Assembly (NCBI GenBank): GCA_008360955.1
Contig: LUCM01002276.1
Coordinates: 326,972-390,971, forward strand
Source of the DNA: Fasciolopsis buskii
Lineage: Eukaryota; Platyhelminthes; Trematoda; Plagiorchiida; Fasciolidae
Direction: 5' to 3'
DNA length: 64,000 bases
Part shown: one piece after another, positions 25,801-38,971 of the stretch
How the letters are laid out: every line of letters begins with the position of its first letter
Numbering within the stretch: the first letter of the stretch is position 1
Program-made: the position numbers and the translations under genes
The notes under the pieces: generated by a model
The model's input: the letters and a program-made list of their open reading frames with translations, nothing else
The model's database searches: none
What the model was told of the DNA's origin: nothing

Positions 25801-28100
25801 TCATTTGAGGTGCATTTTCTTCCTTCGTAGTCATGAATAATTATTACTGAATCAGGGTGGTAGAAAATGGAACTCCAGAGATGGAGAACACTGGAATAAA
25901 CAAGAAACGGGTTAGTTGTTCTCAAAGGCAGATTTGCTTAGTCAGATGTGTCTCAAATCAAATACAAACCGCCTACCATCCGTCGATCAGCAATGAATTT
26001 GCTACGGTCTTTGAGGATAAGACTTTTCTCAAATGGTCACTGTACTATTTGTTTTCTTTGTATTTTTCACTGTACTATTTGAGTTGCAGATACTGTTCGT
26101 ACTATCAGTAATGCTACTATTGCTACTAATAATTATCTCAGCATAACTGGTATCATTGATGCGGAAGCGACTATTACTATCATAGATACTATCAGGGCTA
26201 TGCTAACTAACTGCTGCAGTTACCACTTTACGTACTGCTATTCGACTCTTACTGCTGTAAAATTAGTGAAAGCAGAATCTTTATGTTTCTTTATCTTGGT
26301 CAAATTTCAGCACAAATTTGGTGAAACCGCACTGGTTATTGTAATGGATAGACTGAGCAAACATACCGTTTAATAAAACTAATTAGTAGTGATGGTCTGA
26401 AGTGCCCAATCAAAAAGTGCTGACCAAAAAGAAAACTAATGTAAAATATTTTTTGGTCTGGATAAGGAAAGGCAAGCGATTGCTCAAGTTTTGAAGTGCC
26501 ACCTGGGGTTAGCGGGAACAGGTAGCAGAAGCAACTCTAGGCTGACAAGTCTTTCTTAGTTTTTAAAACGAAAATACTACTAGCACTACTGCTATAACCA
26601 CTTCAGCAATCGAATCGAACGGTGGTTGGAATTACTCGGAATTGCATGTGTTTGACGAAAATCATTCCCCATTAAACGGCACAAAATGAATGTACGTGAG
26701 AATTACTGCAAACAGGGTGAGTCCCGCATGGTCAGTAGCAGTTTTGTCCACGATATCGGGTTGCCGTTCTCCAACAGAGGCAGACAATTATGTGCATCGA
26801 TCAAAACGATTGATTGAGACTGGGCTTAGAACGAAGGTAATTTTATCCCGCCCTGTCTCATAAATAATAAAATTAAAATGTTTTCCTAAGTTTGCCTCGC
26901 TCACTTTAAAAATTCCAATTGGGTAAACAAATTAAAAGTCGACAAAAATTTGACTGGGTAGATGATTGTAAGGTAATTCGCGAAAAATGACTATCTTTTG
27001 TATGCAGGTTTTTTACTAGGTTTATCTTAAAACACAGTTCCCCCGTCATACTACTGAATAACTTGGTTAGAAATATGCGCTGGGTTAGCACTTACCGCTC
27101 TGCGATGTCCCATCGGTCCACGTATGCATCATGGTCAATGTTTCTTTATAGTTTCAGTGAAGTAATCGTTAAAAACTGCAGCAAAGATGTTATGAGTATC
27201 AAGTAATACGGCGAAAGAGCCAATAGATGGGTGTTCGGGAGTAAACGTCTAACCATCAAGATAAAACAGATGGACTGGCCAATTGCGCTATTTGAACAAA
27301 TATGGCTGATCACCTAGACCTCCTAGTACCTTAGCGTGCCCGAATAATGCACTGTTTGCAGCGATTCAGATTACCTTGGTTGCGTTTGCAAAACAAACAC
27401 ATCACTTTTGCCCAGTCAAGAATTGCGTGACCAATGACCTCCCTTGTTGCAGGTAGGCACGGACGCGGAGGTTTTGTACGGTATCCAGGGCTAAGCTACC
27501 GGGGGTAAGAAACTTGATTGAGTCAGATCGAGTCAAGAGTCACACTCTTTGGGACGGATTCAACTGGCGACCCCAGTTATCAATGAATACGGTGGTTGAC
27601 ATCCTTCAGATTTTCATTGCTTGAGGCTGCATTTTATGAGCTTCATTTCGTATTTTTATTAGTAACACATTGTGGAAACAAGCCCTACTTCTTCTGTGAT
27701 CAAGCAGAAACGAATCGCACACTATTCACATAATCGAAGTAAAAACAGTGGCACACAATAGTCGTATCAAACTTCTCAAGCCGAATGTCAATCCTCTAAA
27801 TTTACAGGTCCGACCAACAGAGGTCAACTGGGAAACAGACGCATAGGTTGCAGGCCAAGGGTGCCTAGGCAGTTAAAGGTCAAAGTCAATGCAACTCTGT
27901 AAATAGAAAAACACCCCACTTATATTGATAACGTCACCTTTACTGGTAACAAAACGAGTGCGATCTAAACGCCAAGCTCAGCGATCAGGACCTCATGAAA
28001 ACCCAAGCTGCGACCAACACAAATTTTTAAATCCATTAACGAAATCTTGTTTCTAACTGAGGTTGCACACTGGTGACATTATCCAATTCTATCCTGTTTT
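19804..28100. other. Long gene-free stretch
   Basis: More than 8 kb without a supported gene. Small frames (for example 20239-20595) carry no motif. A trinucleotide-biased ACT/GCT patch lies at about 26095-26230. One B-box-like GGTTCGAGTTC occurs near 24362. Otherwise nothing recognisable; probably intergenic or upstream intronic sequence of the PKG locus. Confidence 0.45.
26095..26230. repeat. Degenerate ACT/GCT trinucleotide patch
   Basis: Recurrent ACTATC, GCTACT and TACTGC triplets with interruptions. A related short ACT run occurs near 26573-26600. Confidence 0.5.
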
Positions 28101-28114
28101 GAAACATTAAAACG

Positions 28115-28400
28115 GAAACAAGACGTCTGCTGTAATTCGGCCGTACATCCTCGGTCGATTCTATCTCGCGGCCAATTACTCCAGTGGGGAAAACCAAGTT
28201 GAGAAGACAAAAAGTTGGCTTGTTCATCCAAACTGGATTGCTCATATTGTTCTTTAATGATCAGCTCTGGTTGATTCTTCTGCTAGCCGATTCGGTCGAG
28301 CGTTATTCACAGACATTTTCGCGCGACGTCTTCGTTCACATGTCGACTGACGCAATCAATGCGGTCGCCGACGAAGCATTGGTTACGAAGCAGAATAATA
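28115..28400. promoter_or_regulatory. CpG-dense patch about 1.4 kb upstream of PKG coding sequence (candidate)
   Basis: CpG is much denser here than in the surrounding sequence (GCGCGACGTCTTCG, CGGTCGAGCG, GGTCGCCGACG). On the + strand an acceptor-like TTCTTCTGCTAG at 28286 precedes a 76-codon frame, and an antisense frame is also open. It may be a promoter-proximal or 5' untranslated region of the PKG gene, or an unrelated exon. The sequence does not decide. Confidence 0.2.
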
Positions 28401-29350
28401 GACAAACCCAGTCAACATCTATTGCACCCACATATCCGATTGCGAATTGGGCCACAAATCAATCAAGTCAAAAAATTGGAATTTCGCATGGAGCCTTACT
28501 AATTATTGTTTGTTAATTTTTGACCAATGCACTCCTGTTTTAATCTGGAGTTCACTTTTCAAGCGCTAACATTATGCTCTCCAACGGATTTGTTCAACGC
28601 CAAAATTATGATAATCACTGCTGTCAGCCGTGCCCATTGACATGTAGACACGTTCGACAAACAAGATTCAGCACCGGTGGAAAAGTTGAATTTATCAAAA
28701 CATGAAGACAACCTAACGTGTGGCTGAATAGTTCTGATGAAGGGCATCGCCCAAGGTGGATGGCAGAAAGGGAACATTCGTTGTGCTCAGCGTGACTAGA
28801 TTTTTGAGTATTCTACATGGAAATTATTGATCGCGAATCAAATTTAATGACCAAAAGATAACAGTAAATTCGACTGTTATTTAATTAATCATATATGGGT
28901 TCATACAAGGCTCCTTAACCGGCGGTGGTCAGTAGGATTCAGCTTCTGATATTAGACTCGCCGGTCACTTAGATGGTAATCGGCTGTTGCTCGGAGAGTT
29001 ACTAAGCCTTACCTGTTGAAATCTCGTTTTTATCATTCTAAGTCTCACGACTGTAGGTTCCTTGTTCTCTTTTTCCCTTATAATTGTCCCTTGGGGCTGC
29101 GCTAAATGCCGCTTCCACTATGCGCGGTTTTCTCCGTTTTTTCGGGAGATGTAAAACTGGAATAAAAATATCGTTTCTCTGCCATAAGTAATCTGTTATT
29201 TGAAATCTAAAACAATCCGATAAGTACAAAACTGCACCTAAATGCCGGATGGCGTTAGGTATAAAGACCGCGTGTTAGGCCGAGATAACTGACTTGTTTT
29301 TTAAAAATGTATTAGCACTTCAAGTTTCGTATTTCTTTTGTCCACTTGCA

Positions 29351-29634
29351 GCGATCCAGATTACTATGTCAGTTTACCGCATACGATGACAAAACCAGCT
29401 GATATAACGAGATCTGGTGGAAGCGGAGCCAGTAAACAGACAAATTTTGCGCGCGGGTTTCGGCCAACTGTTGCGGGTAGTCTACTAGGCATGTTTAGTT
29501 CGCGGACCCTGTTGATTGGTCAATTATGGGGAGTGAAAATTTCACCTTGTAACCAATCCCGAATGCCCGGTGGTACACCCGTAATGACGAATAAGATGTC
29601 AGCAACGTTCCCCATGAAACATTCGAGTTTTTGA
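29351..29634 (+). other. Candidate 5' or alternative exon upstream of PKG coding exon
   Basis: A strong acceptor (TTTCTTTTGTCCACTTGCAG) ends at 29350. The frame that follows is open to 29634 and has a plausible coding composition in its first half, including MTKPADITRSGGSGAS. PKG genes commonly use alternative first exons with different N-termini, so this might be one. However, no convincing donor was found, and the next possible acceptor (29703) leads into an in-frame stop, so it cannot be joined to the PKG frame in a simple way. Confidence 0.25.
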
Positions 29635-29700
29635 GTAAACACACTCCATCAGAGCACGGTAGTGCATGGAACCCATGGGAATGCTGGTTCACTTGCCTTA

Positions 29701-29787
29701 CAGGGGAGACCAATGAATAGCAAATGACTCGATCAATCCACCAATTGTTCATCGTCCAAATCCGCAGTTGATGCTCCGTGCGGGAGG
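29701..29787 (+). promoter_or_regulatory. Splice or trans-splice acceptor and 5' UTR of PKG (candidate)
   Basis: A pyrimidine tract CACTTGCCTTACAG ends at 29703, 84 nt before the first ATG of the long PKG frame. An in-frame TGA at 29725-29727 rules out coding read-through from upstream, so an exon starting at 29704 would begin in 5' untranslated sequence. Flatworms add a spliced leader to many messages, and this site would suit either that or a non-coding first exon. Confidence 0.4.
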
Positions 29788-31355
29788 ATGTGTACTGATA
29801 AAGATTTATCGTATAAGATTGCTCCAATAGATGAAATATTCCAAAATTTAGAGCAACCTATAACAAAGTATGCATTTCTAAGCACAAGCCAGGAAATCTC
29901 GGTAAACTATTCATTAAAGCCTGAGGAAGATCAAATTTACACATCGCATTCGAGTGACTGCGGGAGTGTAGAAAATCAGGTGGGACCTATTGATCACGGA
30001 ATTAAGCACTCACAGTCAATGGGAGGGAATGTGTCGTCGCTGATCTCCAATCTACCCACTCGATTTCGCAAAACCAGTGATTTTAAAGAATCTGCCGTTT
30101 CGGACTTAGCAATACAGTCTGAGGAAAAAGCGTTCCATCTGGTTAAGGAAGTAAGCCTGCTGAAATCAGCCAAAAACTCTGAAAGAATTCAATGGGAGCC
30201 ATATGAACAACGATACTTACACCCTGTATCCGAGGATGGGTCCACAATGTCTCTAATGGAATCGACTTCAGCTCACAATGAGACCCTTAAAGGTCGTGAC
30301 TTTTCAAGGATTACAGAAACGAATCGGTCAAGACGTCTAACCGTTGTAAATATCGAGGCCGCACCAAACTTTCGGAAACCTGGCATGGCAGCTTGTTGCG
30401 TTGAAAATTTTAGAGCAAGTGACTTTGATCTAGGTGATTCACGTGCTAGATCGCGTCACCCGAATCCCCAACACCCGGCAGGGTCTTCCAAAGAACAAAT
30501 GAGTTCTGTGGTACATCGAACTCTGGGTCGATCAGATGCTCCCACCGCCGGTCGATTTCCTGTTCCCATTGCATCTGACTCTTCGGATCATGTAAACCAA
30601 TGGGCAGAGAATTCCAGTCTTCCCCAAGCAGTGGATAGCAATGACGTGATCAGCTGGCGCAAAGAATCTGCACCACTGCGGGGTAAGTCTGTTCAGTTTG
30701 AGTTGGATGATGAAAGTTCTCATGCACATCTCTCGGATCATACTGAGGATAAATCCGCCGAAGCGAAAGAGTTCCAAAAGCTGTGTTTCAGAATACGAGA
30801 ACAAGAAGCTCAGCTAAGAAAGAAAGAAGCACTGATCGAACATTTACAAAGTGTCATTACAGAAATGAATCAGGTTCTTCGACAGCAAGCGAAGCGTACT
30901 CACAGTCCACGATTGCTCAGAGATGAATCACCACACAGAACTCAAACCCCTACGTCGTTTAGTCGAATTGCTTATTCACCTTCGACGGAGAAGCTGATGA
31001 TTCATGCAATGACACCGCCACCGGTTATCGGATGCATGGATTTATTAGGGCACTCCAACTGTTATACTGTGCCACGCAATCGAAGTCGAATTGTTTTAGA
31101 ATGTCCCACCAATTTGTCCAAACATGGCATTGCGCCAAATAATTCGAGAAGTCCCCGGAAGCCCAGTCGGATGACCGACTGGAGTGATACTCTAATCGGT
31201 TCACTGTCGATTACATCGGCGAAGTTCACGGAACGAGGACAACATCGCTTTCCGAAACGGATAAAACGATACGCCATTTCTGGTGAATCATCGCAATATC
31301 TGTTAATGCCAGCCAACCAGCACGTCCAACTGCCGAAATTTGACAAGTCAGATCG
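29788..31355 (+). CDS. PRKG1: cGMP-dependent protein kinase, coding exon 1: N-terminal extension, leucine zipper, autoinhibitory segment
   Basis: A single exon encodes 522 residues plus two bases. Residues 1 to about 330 are Ser-rich, of low hydrophobicity and probably disordered. A heptad zipper follows: Ile336, Leu343, Ile350, Ile357 and Leu364 at seven-residue spacing, with Leu353 and Met360 at the partner position. This is the dimerisation helix of PKG. After a Ser/Pro/Arg-rich linker comes KRIKRYAISGES (490-501), matching the pseudosubstrate (KRQAIS type) that holds type I PKG inactive. The exon closes with PKFDKSDR, the lead-in to cGMP domain A. Met at 29788 is the first ATG after an in-frame stop at 29725. 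The donor is CG|GTAAGT at 31356. The roughly 330-residue extension is far longer than in vertebrate PKG I and recalls the long isoforms of insect foraging. Confidence 0.9.
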
Positions 31356-34300
31356 GTAAGTTTTGATTGTTTTTAAAAGCTACTTTTCAACAATCATTTT
31401 GCATTTAATTTTCCACTGGACTAAATTAAACAGACAAAAAACGAGAGGCGCAATTACTTAAAATATTGATCTATTTTGTGTAATTTTGTTTAGATCATAA
31501 AATTTTAGGTATGAGAAGAACAAATTTAGGGGATTGATGGACGGCTGCCATGATATTCGTTCTCACATATTTCAAATGTGCATCAGGATTGCACTTCCGT
31601 GGAACTAAATTAACCAAATCAAATGCAGTTGACATATTTTGACTGTCTGACGAAGTCTACTGGAACGAGGATTCGTGGTCACTAGACTATAGATAAAAGT
31701 GCTAGGTATGTAAAATTCTACTCAGTCAAAGTTGATTTCCTCCGTTCTGGCTGTCACTGGCCCGAGAAAAGCTTATCTATGAAGCAATGGATTGACCTAC
31801 TCAATTGAGGTCCAGAAAAACGAAGTTTGCAATTCTTTCATCAACGACTGATTTTGAGCTGATTTCAGAAACAGAAGGGTTGTGTTACTGTCCGGTTGTG
31901 ACCATAAGGTATTACCTAATAGGTAATATGTAACATGTTTAGGAATAGATTGCGTGACTTTCTTCAGTGACCTTGGTATGCGAAATTAGAGATTATGGTA
32001 TATCTTTAGTGAAACCGCATTATCATAACTTTCCCACCAATGTGTCACCCGATTATCGATTTAGTCGAACCCTAATCCGCGCTTTGAGTGTCACCTATAA
32101 TATCATAGTATCCAGCAGAAAATATGTCACTGGAGCCAAAAAATAATAATATTACTAAAACTGTTAGTCTCAGTAATATCATAATTGATTGCTCAACGAA
32201 ATCCGAAAGTGATCACTAGCTATCGACTGTCAAGTGTATCCTAGTTTCCACGGTAAAATAGAGGATTAATCTTATGGACGCAAGTTTCCAAATGATACAG
32301 AGTAGGACAGAAAGAGCCCAAAAGACAACAGCTTGCGGCAGACGTCAGATCATATACATAGGCGGTTTATTTTACCATTCTAATTACTACTTTAGACTTA
32401 CTTGGATGAATAAAACAAGCAATTTTAGGGCTGTTCACAAAGGCTTTCCGATGCAGCATTCATAAAATAATACTGCCCCTTGTGAAAGGGCAGTGCTTAT
32501 TTTTCACCACTCGTATAACTCCACATGTAGACATAAGAACTGTTGAACGGAACATCCATCATCACTATAAGAGTATTTCGCATTGGGGTTCACTAGTGAT
32601 TTCAGCTTTGCTATTTCAAAGAGGGAAGTGTGCACCTGATAAGTTTCGGATACATCAACAGCAGAGTCAGGTCAAATTTTTAGCGTTCACCATAATTGCG
32701 ACTGTCCTCGTTAGACGCACATGCAGCAGCTGTCGTTCTGACGCACTTAATTATAAAAGAGATGTTTGTTTTAACTATTTATCAGCACCTCATCTTCTCG
32801 AACGCTTATTGCTAAAGGTTATGGTTACCTAATGAGAATATCGTCTGATGGTTGCCGGTGGATTTGAAGGAAATTCCCCTCCATTGTGAGTCCCGAGGGA
32901 AATCAAATGGATTCCCAAACTTTCTGGTTCCATTTAACCCGAGCTCCGTCACTCCAAATGAGGTGAAACTGAAATTTCAACTCTATCTCTGTGCACTGTT
33001 GTGTAGTGCCTATGGCCCAGTATTGCTAATTGTCCACCCTAAACTGAGACGTTCACATTTTGTATAGCTTGAAAATCTCGGAATAATAAAATACCATTTC
33101 TTTGTTTTTTAACCACTCCCGGAATGTGCCGCCATCCTCCCAAGCAAACGATGATCATGTGACAATTTCCCGCATGATTTAATTACACCAACATTATCGT
33201 GATGAACGAGCACATTTATCACGCCCATCAGTCGGCTGATGATCAGATGCCAATAGCAACCTGGGAATAACGAATCTACCGAGAGGAAGAGGTAAACGGC
33301 ATTCTATTTCCCTGCTTCAAGGACAACAACAACGACAACTCCGAGATAGACCAGATCCCTTAGGCCAATTGTGCGCTCTGGGCCAAATTCGATTACCGAG
33401 ATGACCGGGTTAGAATCACACACGCCATGCTGAGCGGGAGAGAGAGATTAGTTGACAAAAAAGTTGTCGTTTGCGTGTTATCAAAATTTCCAGTTAGATC
33501 CAAATAAATCTGTCGCACGACCCCTCCGAATAAACCGATTCGAGTGAATGTGAATTTTATGCTATAGAGGACAGATTTTACACTCAATTCAGCAATCATG
33601 TATACATCTTTTTACATTTTTCTCAGCAGAGTACGGCAAGAAGATAAAAACCTGCTGGTTAGTTACTGGAAACTAAACTTCCGTAGATCCATTTTTGTGG
33701 AAAGCAATACTTGTAGATGGGCTTGTGCAAAATACGGAAATGCCGTCTGTTTATTCAATTTCTAATTTAGTTTCGTAAAATTAATGACTTAGGATAATCT
33801 AGTCTGTCTGACTCAAGTGATTCGGGACTGGCACAGCCATTGATCACTAGGACAAATTTGATGACCCACCACGCAGAACGTGTTTTTGTGCAAAGTTTCT
33901 GTTTAATTTCCAATCGGTTCATCTCCATAACGGGGCCGTGATCCCAAATAGTTAGTCACAAATGATTAGAGCAGGTGTCTTATTTATGGCTGCATATCAG
34001 ATCGATCGGCGATCCACCCTTAGTACGTTCGAACGGTCTTATTCCAGGTGGATCGGGATGCGTTCAAAGGCGAGTACATTCACGCGCGAATTTAAATGAT
34101 TGGAGAGGTTGGTAACAGTCACTTGTATTAAGTTACGTGGCTGATCAGTGTATCCGACAAAACTCGTCAGATTTATTATCACATATTCATTTCCGGATTT
34201 AGCAATTCAAGATCCTCCTTTTCAGAGAACAAAAAACGTGTATATTTTGTGATAGCAGATGCATCATACGCTAGAAAGGATAGGTTTTAAGTTGGTAAAA

Positions 34301-35990
34301 ATAATGGAATATAAGGAAACATAACAATATAGAAAATATTTGCTTCCAACAGTCCTCTCTGATCTTAGCCAACAATCAAATAAGTGAGATTGACAAAACA
34401 AGACAGTGACGTACAAAATTTGGGGTAAACAAAATCCTGACCTCTAAACGGGTTGCAAGATGCTCAGACGAACTTCGTAACTCTATTGTTTAAGAGTTGT
34501 TGATTAGCTTCGGATACAGTTCTAGGATCATATCTGTCACAGTCAACAAAGTACTTGTTTATGATGGTATGCACCGGTGTAACCCCAGATACATCATCGA
34601 ATCTGTAAGCTGGTTTTATGGATCCTATGCACGTGAGGAAGTTGTTTTCAAGCAAACTCCTATGGATCAAGAAAGCTAATGGGGCATTATGCGTTTTAAA
34701 ACGCATATTTGAAATACGGACAGCAACACAAAACAAATAACAAAAGAACAACGTTTCAAGCTCAGAAAATACCAATTTGACTGACAGAGGCCATGAAAGA
34801 TTCCAGAAAATTGATACTCCATGGTGTTCGTCTTTGACATGCACATCTGGGGAATTCACCAAACTTGATGGCAAGTGGTTTGGAAAATTTCCGCTTTGCC
34901 TTGGTTTCCTGGACCCGGCTGGGTGTACATTTGGATGGTGCGAGAACGAAGATATGCAAGACAGTCGATGGCATCAAACTTTTGGACAATCAGATTAGAG
35001 CATTGAATCAGAAACTGAAGACTAATCGGCCAGCATTGAGCGGACCGATCACAAGGATAGGCTCAGGGGCTCGGAGATTAAGCGGTCTAGATAAGTTGCA
35101 ACATTCAAGCTGTAAGTTTCGTGTCCAAAGTGCTATAGTTCAGCCAATGCATTCATATTCCAAAGATTTAAGCAAAGCCGAATCAATCCCATACATTACT
35201 TACAATTAATTGTGAAATACACATCCCTATAACTTTAATAGTCGGCATTTAATTGCTTCTTCTTTGATGGTCGTATACATCGCCGTGCGACAGTACACAG
35301 TTGCTTGATAACAGTTTTGCCATATACTTGCCCACACAAGGGCTACATTCAGCAATCGAAGGGTTGGTGAATTACGACACCTACAGGCACCACTGCACTA
35401 TTACTATTATGACATTTCCACAACAATTTGGCATCGATTTTTTGGCATTCTTCATGCCATTCTTTTTATTATTGTTTTCTTCAAGCGCAAAGTGAAAGAT
35501 ACTCATCCATTGAGGACCCTTTAACCACGACATTATTTGGTTGCGCGAGAAAGACGATGGCATATCGGGAGACGACGCTGATTATTTTCCTGAGAAATGT
35601 GAAAGCAGTCTTCGCAATGCGTCATGGATTAAACAGTTTCCGAATTACTGATACATTCCTCTAAATTAGCCACAGACCTGAAGGACATACAGTTGAAAAC
35701 ATAGTCTGCTATCAAACCATCCCACTATAAATGCTGAGAATGACTAAACCTATCGATGACTGGGCGAAATCAGACAGTCTTATTTAAGCCCTTTGTCGGT
35801 ATTCGTTTGGGAAAAACACTAACATTACGGTTGGTAAAAGTGAACATGCGAAACATCTTCATGGTTCTGGGGACCAAACTAAAGATTATGTTCTCCCAAA
35901 ATGAGCTTGACTGATTTCGACCACGCTGAGTGATAGTGAACACGTAATTTTGTGAATTTGATGCCAGGACTTGGCCGAAATAAGTGAACT

Positions 35991-36005
35991 ACACACACAC
36001 ACACA
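35991..36005. repeat. (AC)n microsatellite
   Basis: About seven AC repeats. Confidence 0.9.
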
Positions 36006-38971
36006 AGGGGAAGCCTGTAAATTGTCAATGTATCGCGTGAATTTACCCGGCAAGGAAAGGGGAGGGGAAATCGAATTCCCATTTGTCCACTGCGTAGGCA
36101 GCTTGCGTGTTCCCAACTCAATCCATAAATCATTGGAGACTGCCTAATTGACATGGCTTTCTAACAGTGAATTATTGAAATATATTAGTATAAAATTTAT
36201 GAATTCACATTATGCCAATGGACATTTTTGTGAACAATTTAGACTTTTACGTGGATTTGTTGAAGAAAAAGAAACAGGGGAACCACGGGTCACTGTGTTG
36301 ATTGACAGGCTGTACACTTGCAATCTGACTAAGCTTCCATGGAGTACAAAATTCAGAAAAAACTTGTACTTGGAACCTACCCAATTCTGCGATTTGCCGC
36401 GAATCCAGCGTGGCCGTCGATGGTAGCCACGGGAAACTAGCTTCTTTGGCTTTCGAATGGCCCCAGTGATAGCCTGATTAATCAGAATTGAAGTCTCCCT
36501 TTAGGAATGTTGATAAAGTAGTCGAAATTTCTCTGTTTGCACAATGAATCTGAGACTGTTTCAAAGTACCTATCTGTAAACCTACTAGGTCGAAATATTT
36601 GCTTATTTGCTAACCTTCACATTTTTCAATTAAACGACAGTGTAAAATATTTTCAGAAAGAAGGCTGGGCCACCGGAGGGTTGTCTAGACGAGGATGGGT
36701 TGGACGTTAACTGTCAGTGAGACCATGTGAACCCGAAACGTTCATGCCCAAGCGCGAGAATCGTGTCCGCTAGCAATTAATTGAAAATAGAGAAAAATGA
36801 TTGAGAAAAATTAAAGATACTAAATTATCACACGACAGAAATGATTCCCAATAAGAGAATGGGCCAGATTTTTGATTTTCACAGCAGAACTCTAAATGAC
36901 TATTCGGGCACGCTTTTCCCACATTTTCCTGCTTAGTTTAGGAGATGGCTAGCACCTTGCGGTACCCAAGTGTCATAGTGTTTGTTGTGATGTATCAGCA
37001 GCATCGGGGACTTTTGCTCGTCATAGCTTGAGTTGTTCTTGTCTATAACTGTATGATCACACTGCTTGGCTTGTATTATGTGTATGAGCTTAAACGAATT
37101 GACTGAGGTTGCGCAATATTACGGCCTGGTCAATTCTGTCACATTTTCCACCCAACTTCGTTGAGTTGGGATGGACAAATAATTACCGATTTTCTTTTTA
37201 AGTCTCACTCGTGTGTGTTCGGCTATTCTGTGAAATAGCTCCTTCTCTGTTCTGCCTTTGTGGAAACCTAAGCTTCTACAGGCTGAATGATAAGCAGAGT
37301 TTCATTCGATACTGCAGAGTAACACTCCCCTTGCCGATGGTGTTTTGAGGGTCGCCTAGATTTAAAGAATGATAATCAGACACGCTTTTAAAGACTTTGT
37401 CCAAGCTCTTGCTGATTTTTCGGTCGAGGTCATCATCCTTAAATAATAATTGCAAAGCGGCTTTCGCTCTCAACGAGATTTTCAGTTTTCCGAACTTTGT
37501 GGATGTTTCGAACTAAAAGTGGTTGATTTCGCCGTTACGTTCGCTGACATTCAATACAGAGTTTTCCCGATTTTCCCAAATCTTCGAAATTTATTCACGA
37601 TCTTGTACTTAATCAAACATGGTATCTGCGACATCAGACTGAGCACCGTGGTCTCGATATGAGAGTGAATTCATATGGATTAGACTAACAGGTGACCGCC
37701 CACAGTGTGTCAGAACGCAGTGTGACTTAAACTAGCTGGAGATTGTTCTATGACATTTACTACGAGAGACTATCTTTTCGGTCAAATCTTGGTTCTAATC
37801 AGAATATCTTGTTCTGGATAATAACTTGATTTGAAAATCAGATTTGTGTTCTACAGTTATTCGATAGATTATCGATGCTACTCTCTGACTGTTTCACAGC
37901 TGATTCCCAACTCGTCGGGGTGGCTAAAGTGATCACATGGTCCGTGATATAGCATCCAGCATTTCCTGCACTATCCGATCTTCTCGAAGTTGAAGTTAAT
38001 TTTGCAATGCCTAATTTACATTCTCGAAGCTCATATCCGCTTCTGTAAGAAAAATGAAAGAGAAAATATAAAAGTGGTATGTTGTTTTAGGTTATTTCCA
38101 AAAACTTTAGAAATGAGTTGGACCCACTTCGAACGATAAAGTTTGTAATATAAGGTTACAATCTGGAAAAATCCTTTTTCACTATGATTCCGATAGTATC
38201 AGATCTGCATTCATGCATGTGGCATAAAGAGTTTCCAAATAACCACACTTCTCAATTGCCCTCTCTTGGCAGAGTTGTTTCCACCAAATAGCTAGGTTAA
38301 GGGATACTCTGCTCTCAGCGTTGGGTTGACCAGGGGCAGTATATAAGGGATACGGCTGTATGCTCACCAGGATCTGTGTTGATGGGGTGGTCTGGGGACC
38401 CAGTAGGTCTATCCCAAATCGAAAGGCTCGTGAGCTGAGTATTCACTCCCGAGTTCCTGCGGGTTGAGTAACCTTCAAACTGTCCCACAATCTGGTGGGT
38501 TAGGTAATTTTGTCACAGCCTATGAGTAGGCTCTCCTAAGTCAACCCCACCTTGCGTTGGGCAACCGATTAGCATCAAACTGAGAGAAAGATCTCGGATG
38601 CCGATGGATAACAGATGATATAGAAGTGGAGGTTTCGTGTAGTGAAATATGCACATTATTTATTTATCTTTCCCCTATCTGTGCCATTCACATTTTGTCT
38701 TTCGCCAAGGCTTTGACGACGAATGAGCTGGACACAGATTTTATATATATTGGATAGGTGAGGAGTGCACATTCATGTCATGCTTTAGTGCTTCCTTTGT
38801 TCACATCGATTAAGTCACATATAATGCTTAAAAATGATAGACTTACTATTATGCCTAGTGATGAATAACCAGGTAACTCACTGTTTCCATCGAGCAAGTG
38901 TTCGGGTTGCATAACCGGTTGGTGATATTTTAAGCATTCTGTCTCCGAAAATTATCGATATTTGGCCATGG

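Noticed and set aside
30532..31346. Minus-strand ORFs of 90 and 94 codons
   Set aside because: Shadows of the PKG coding exon on the opposite strand.
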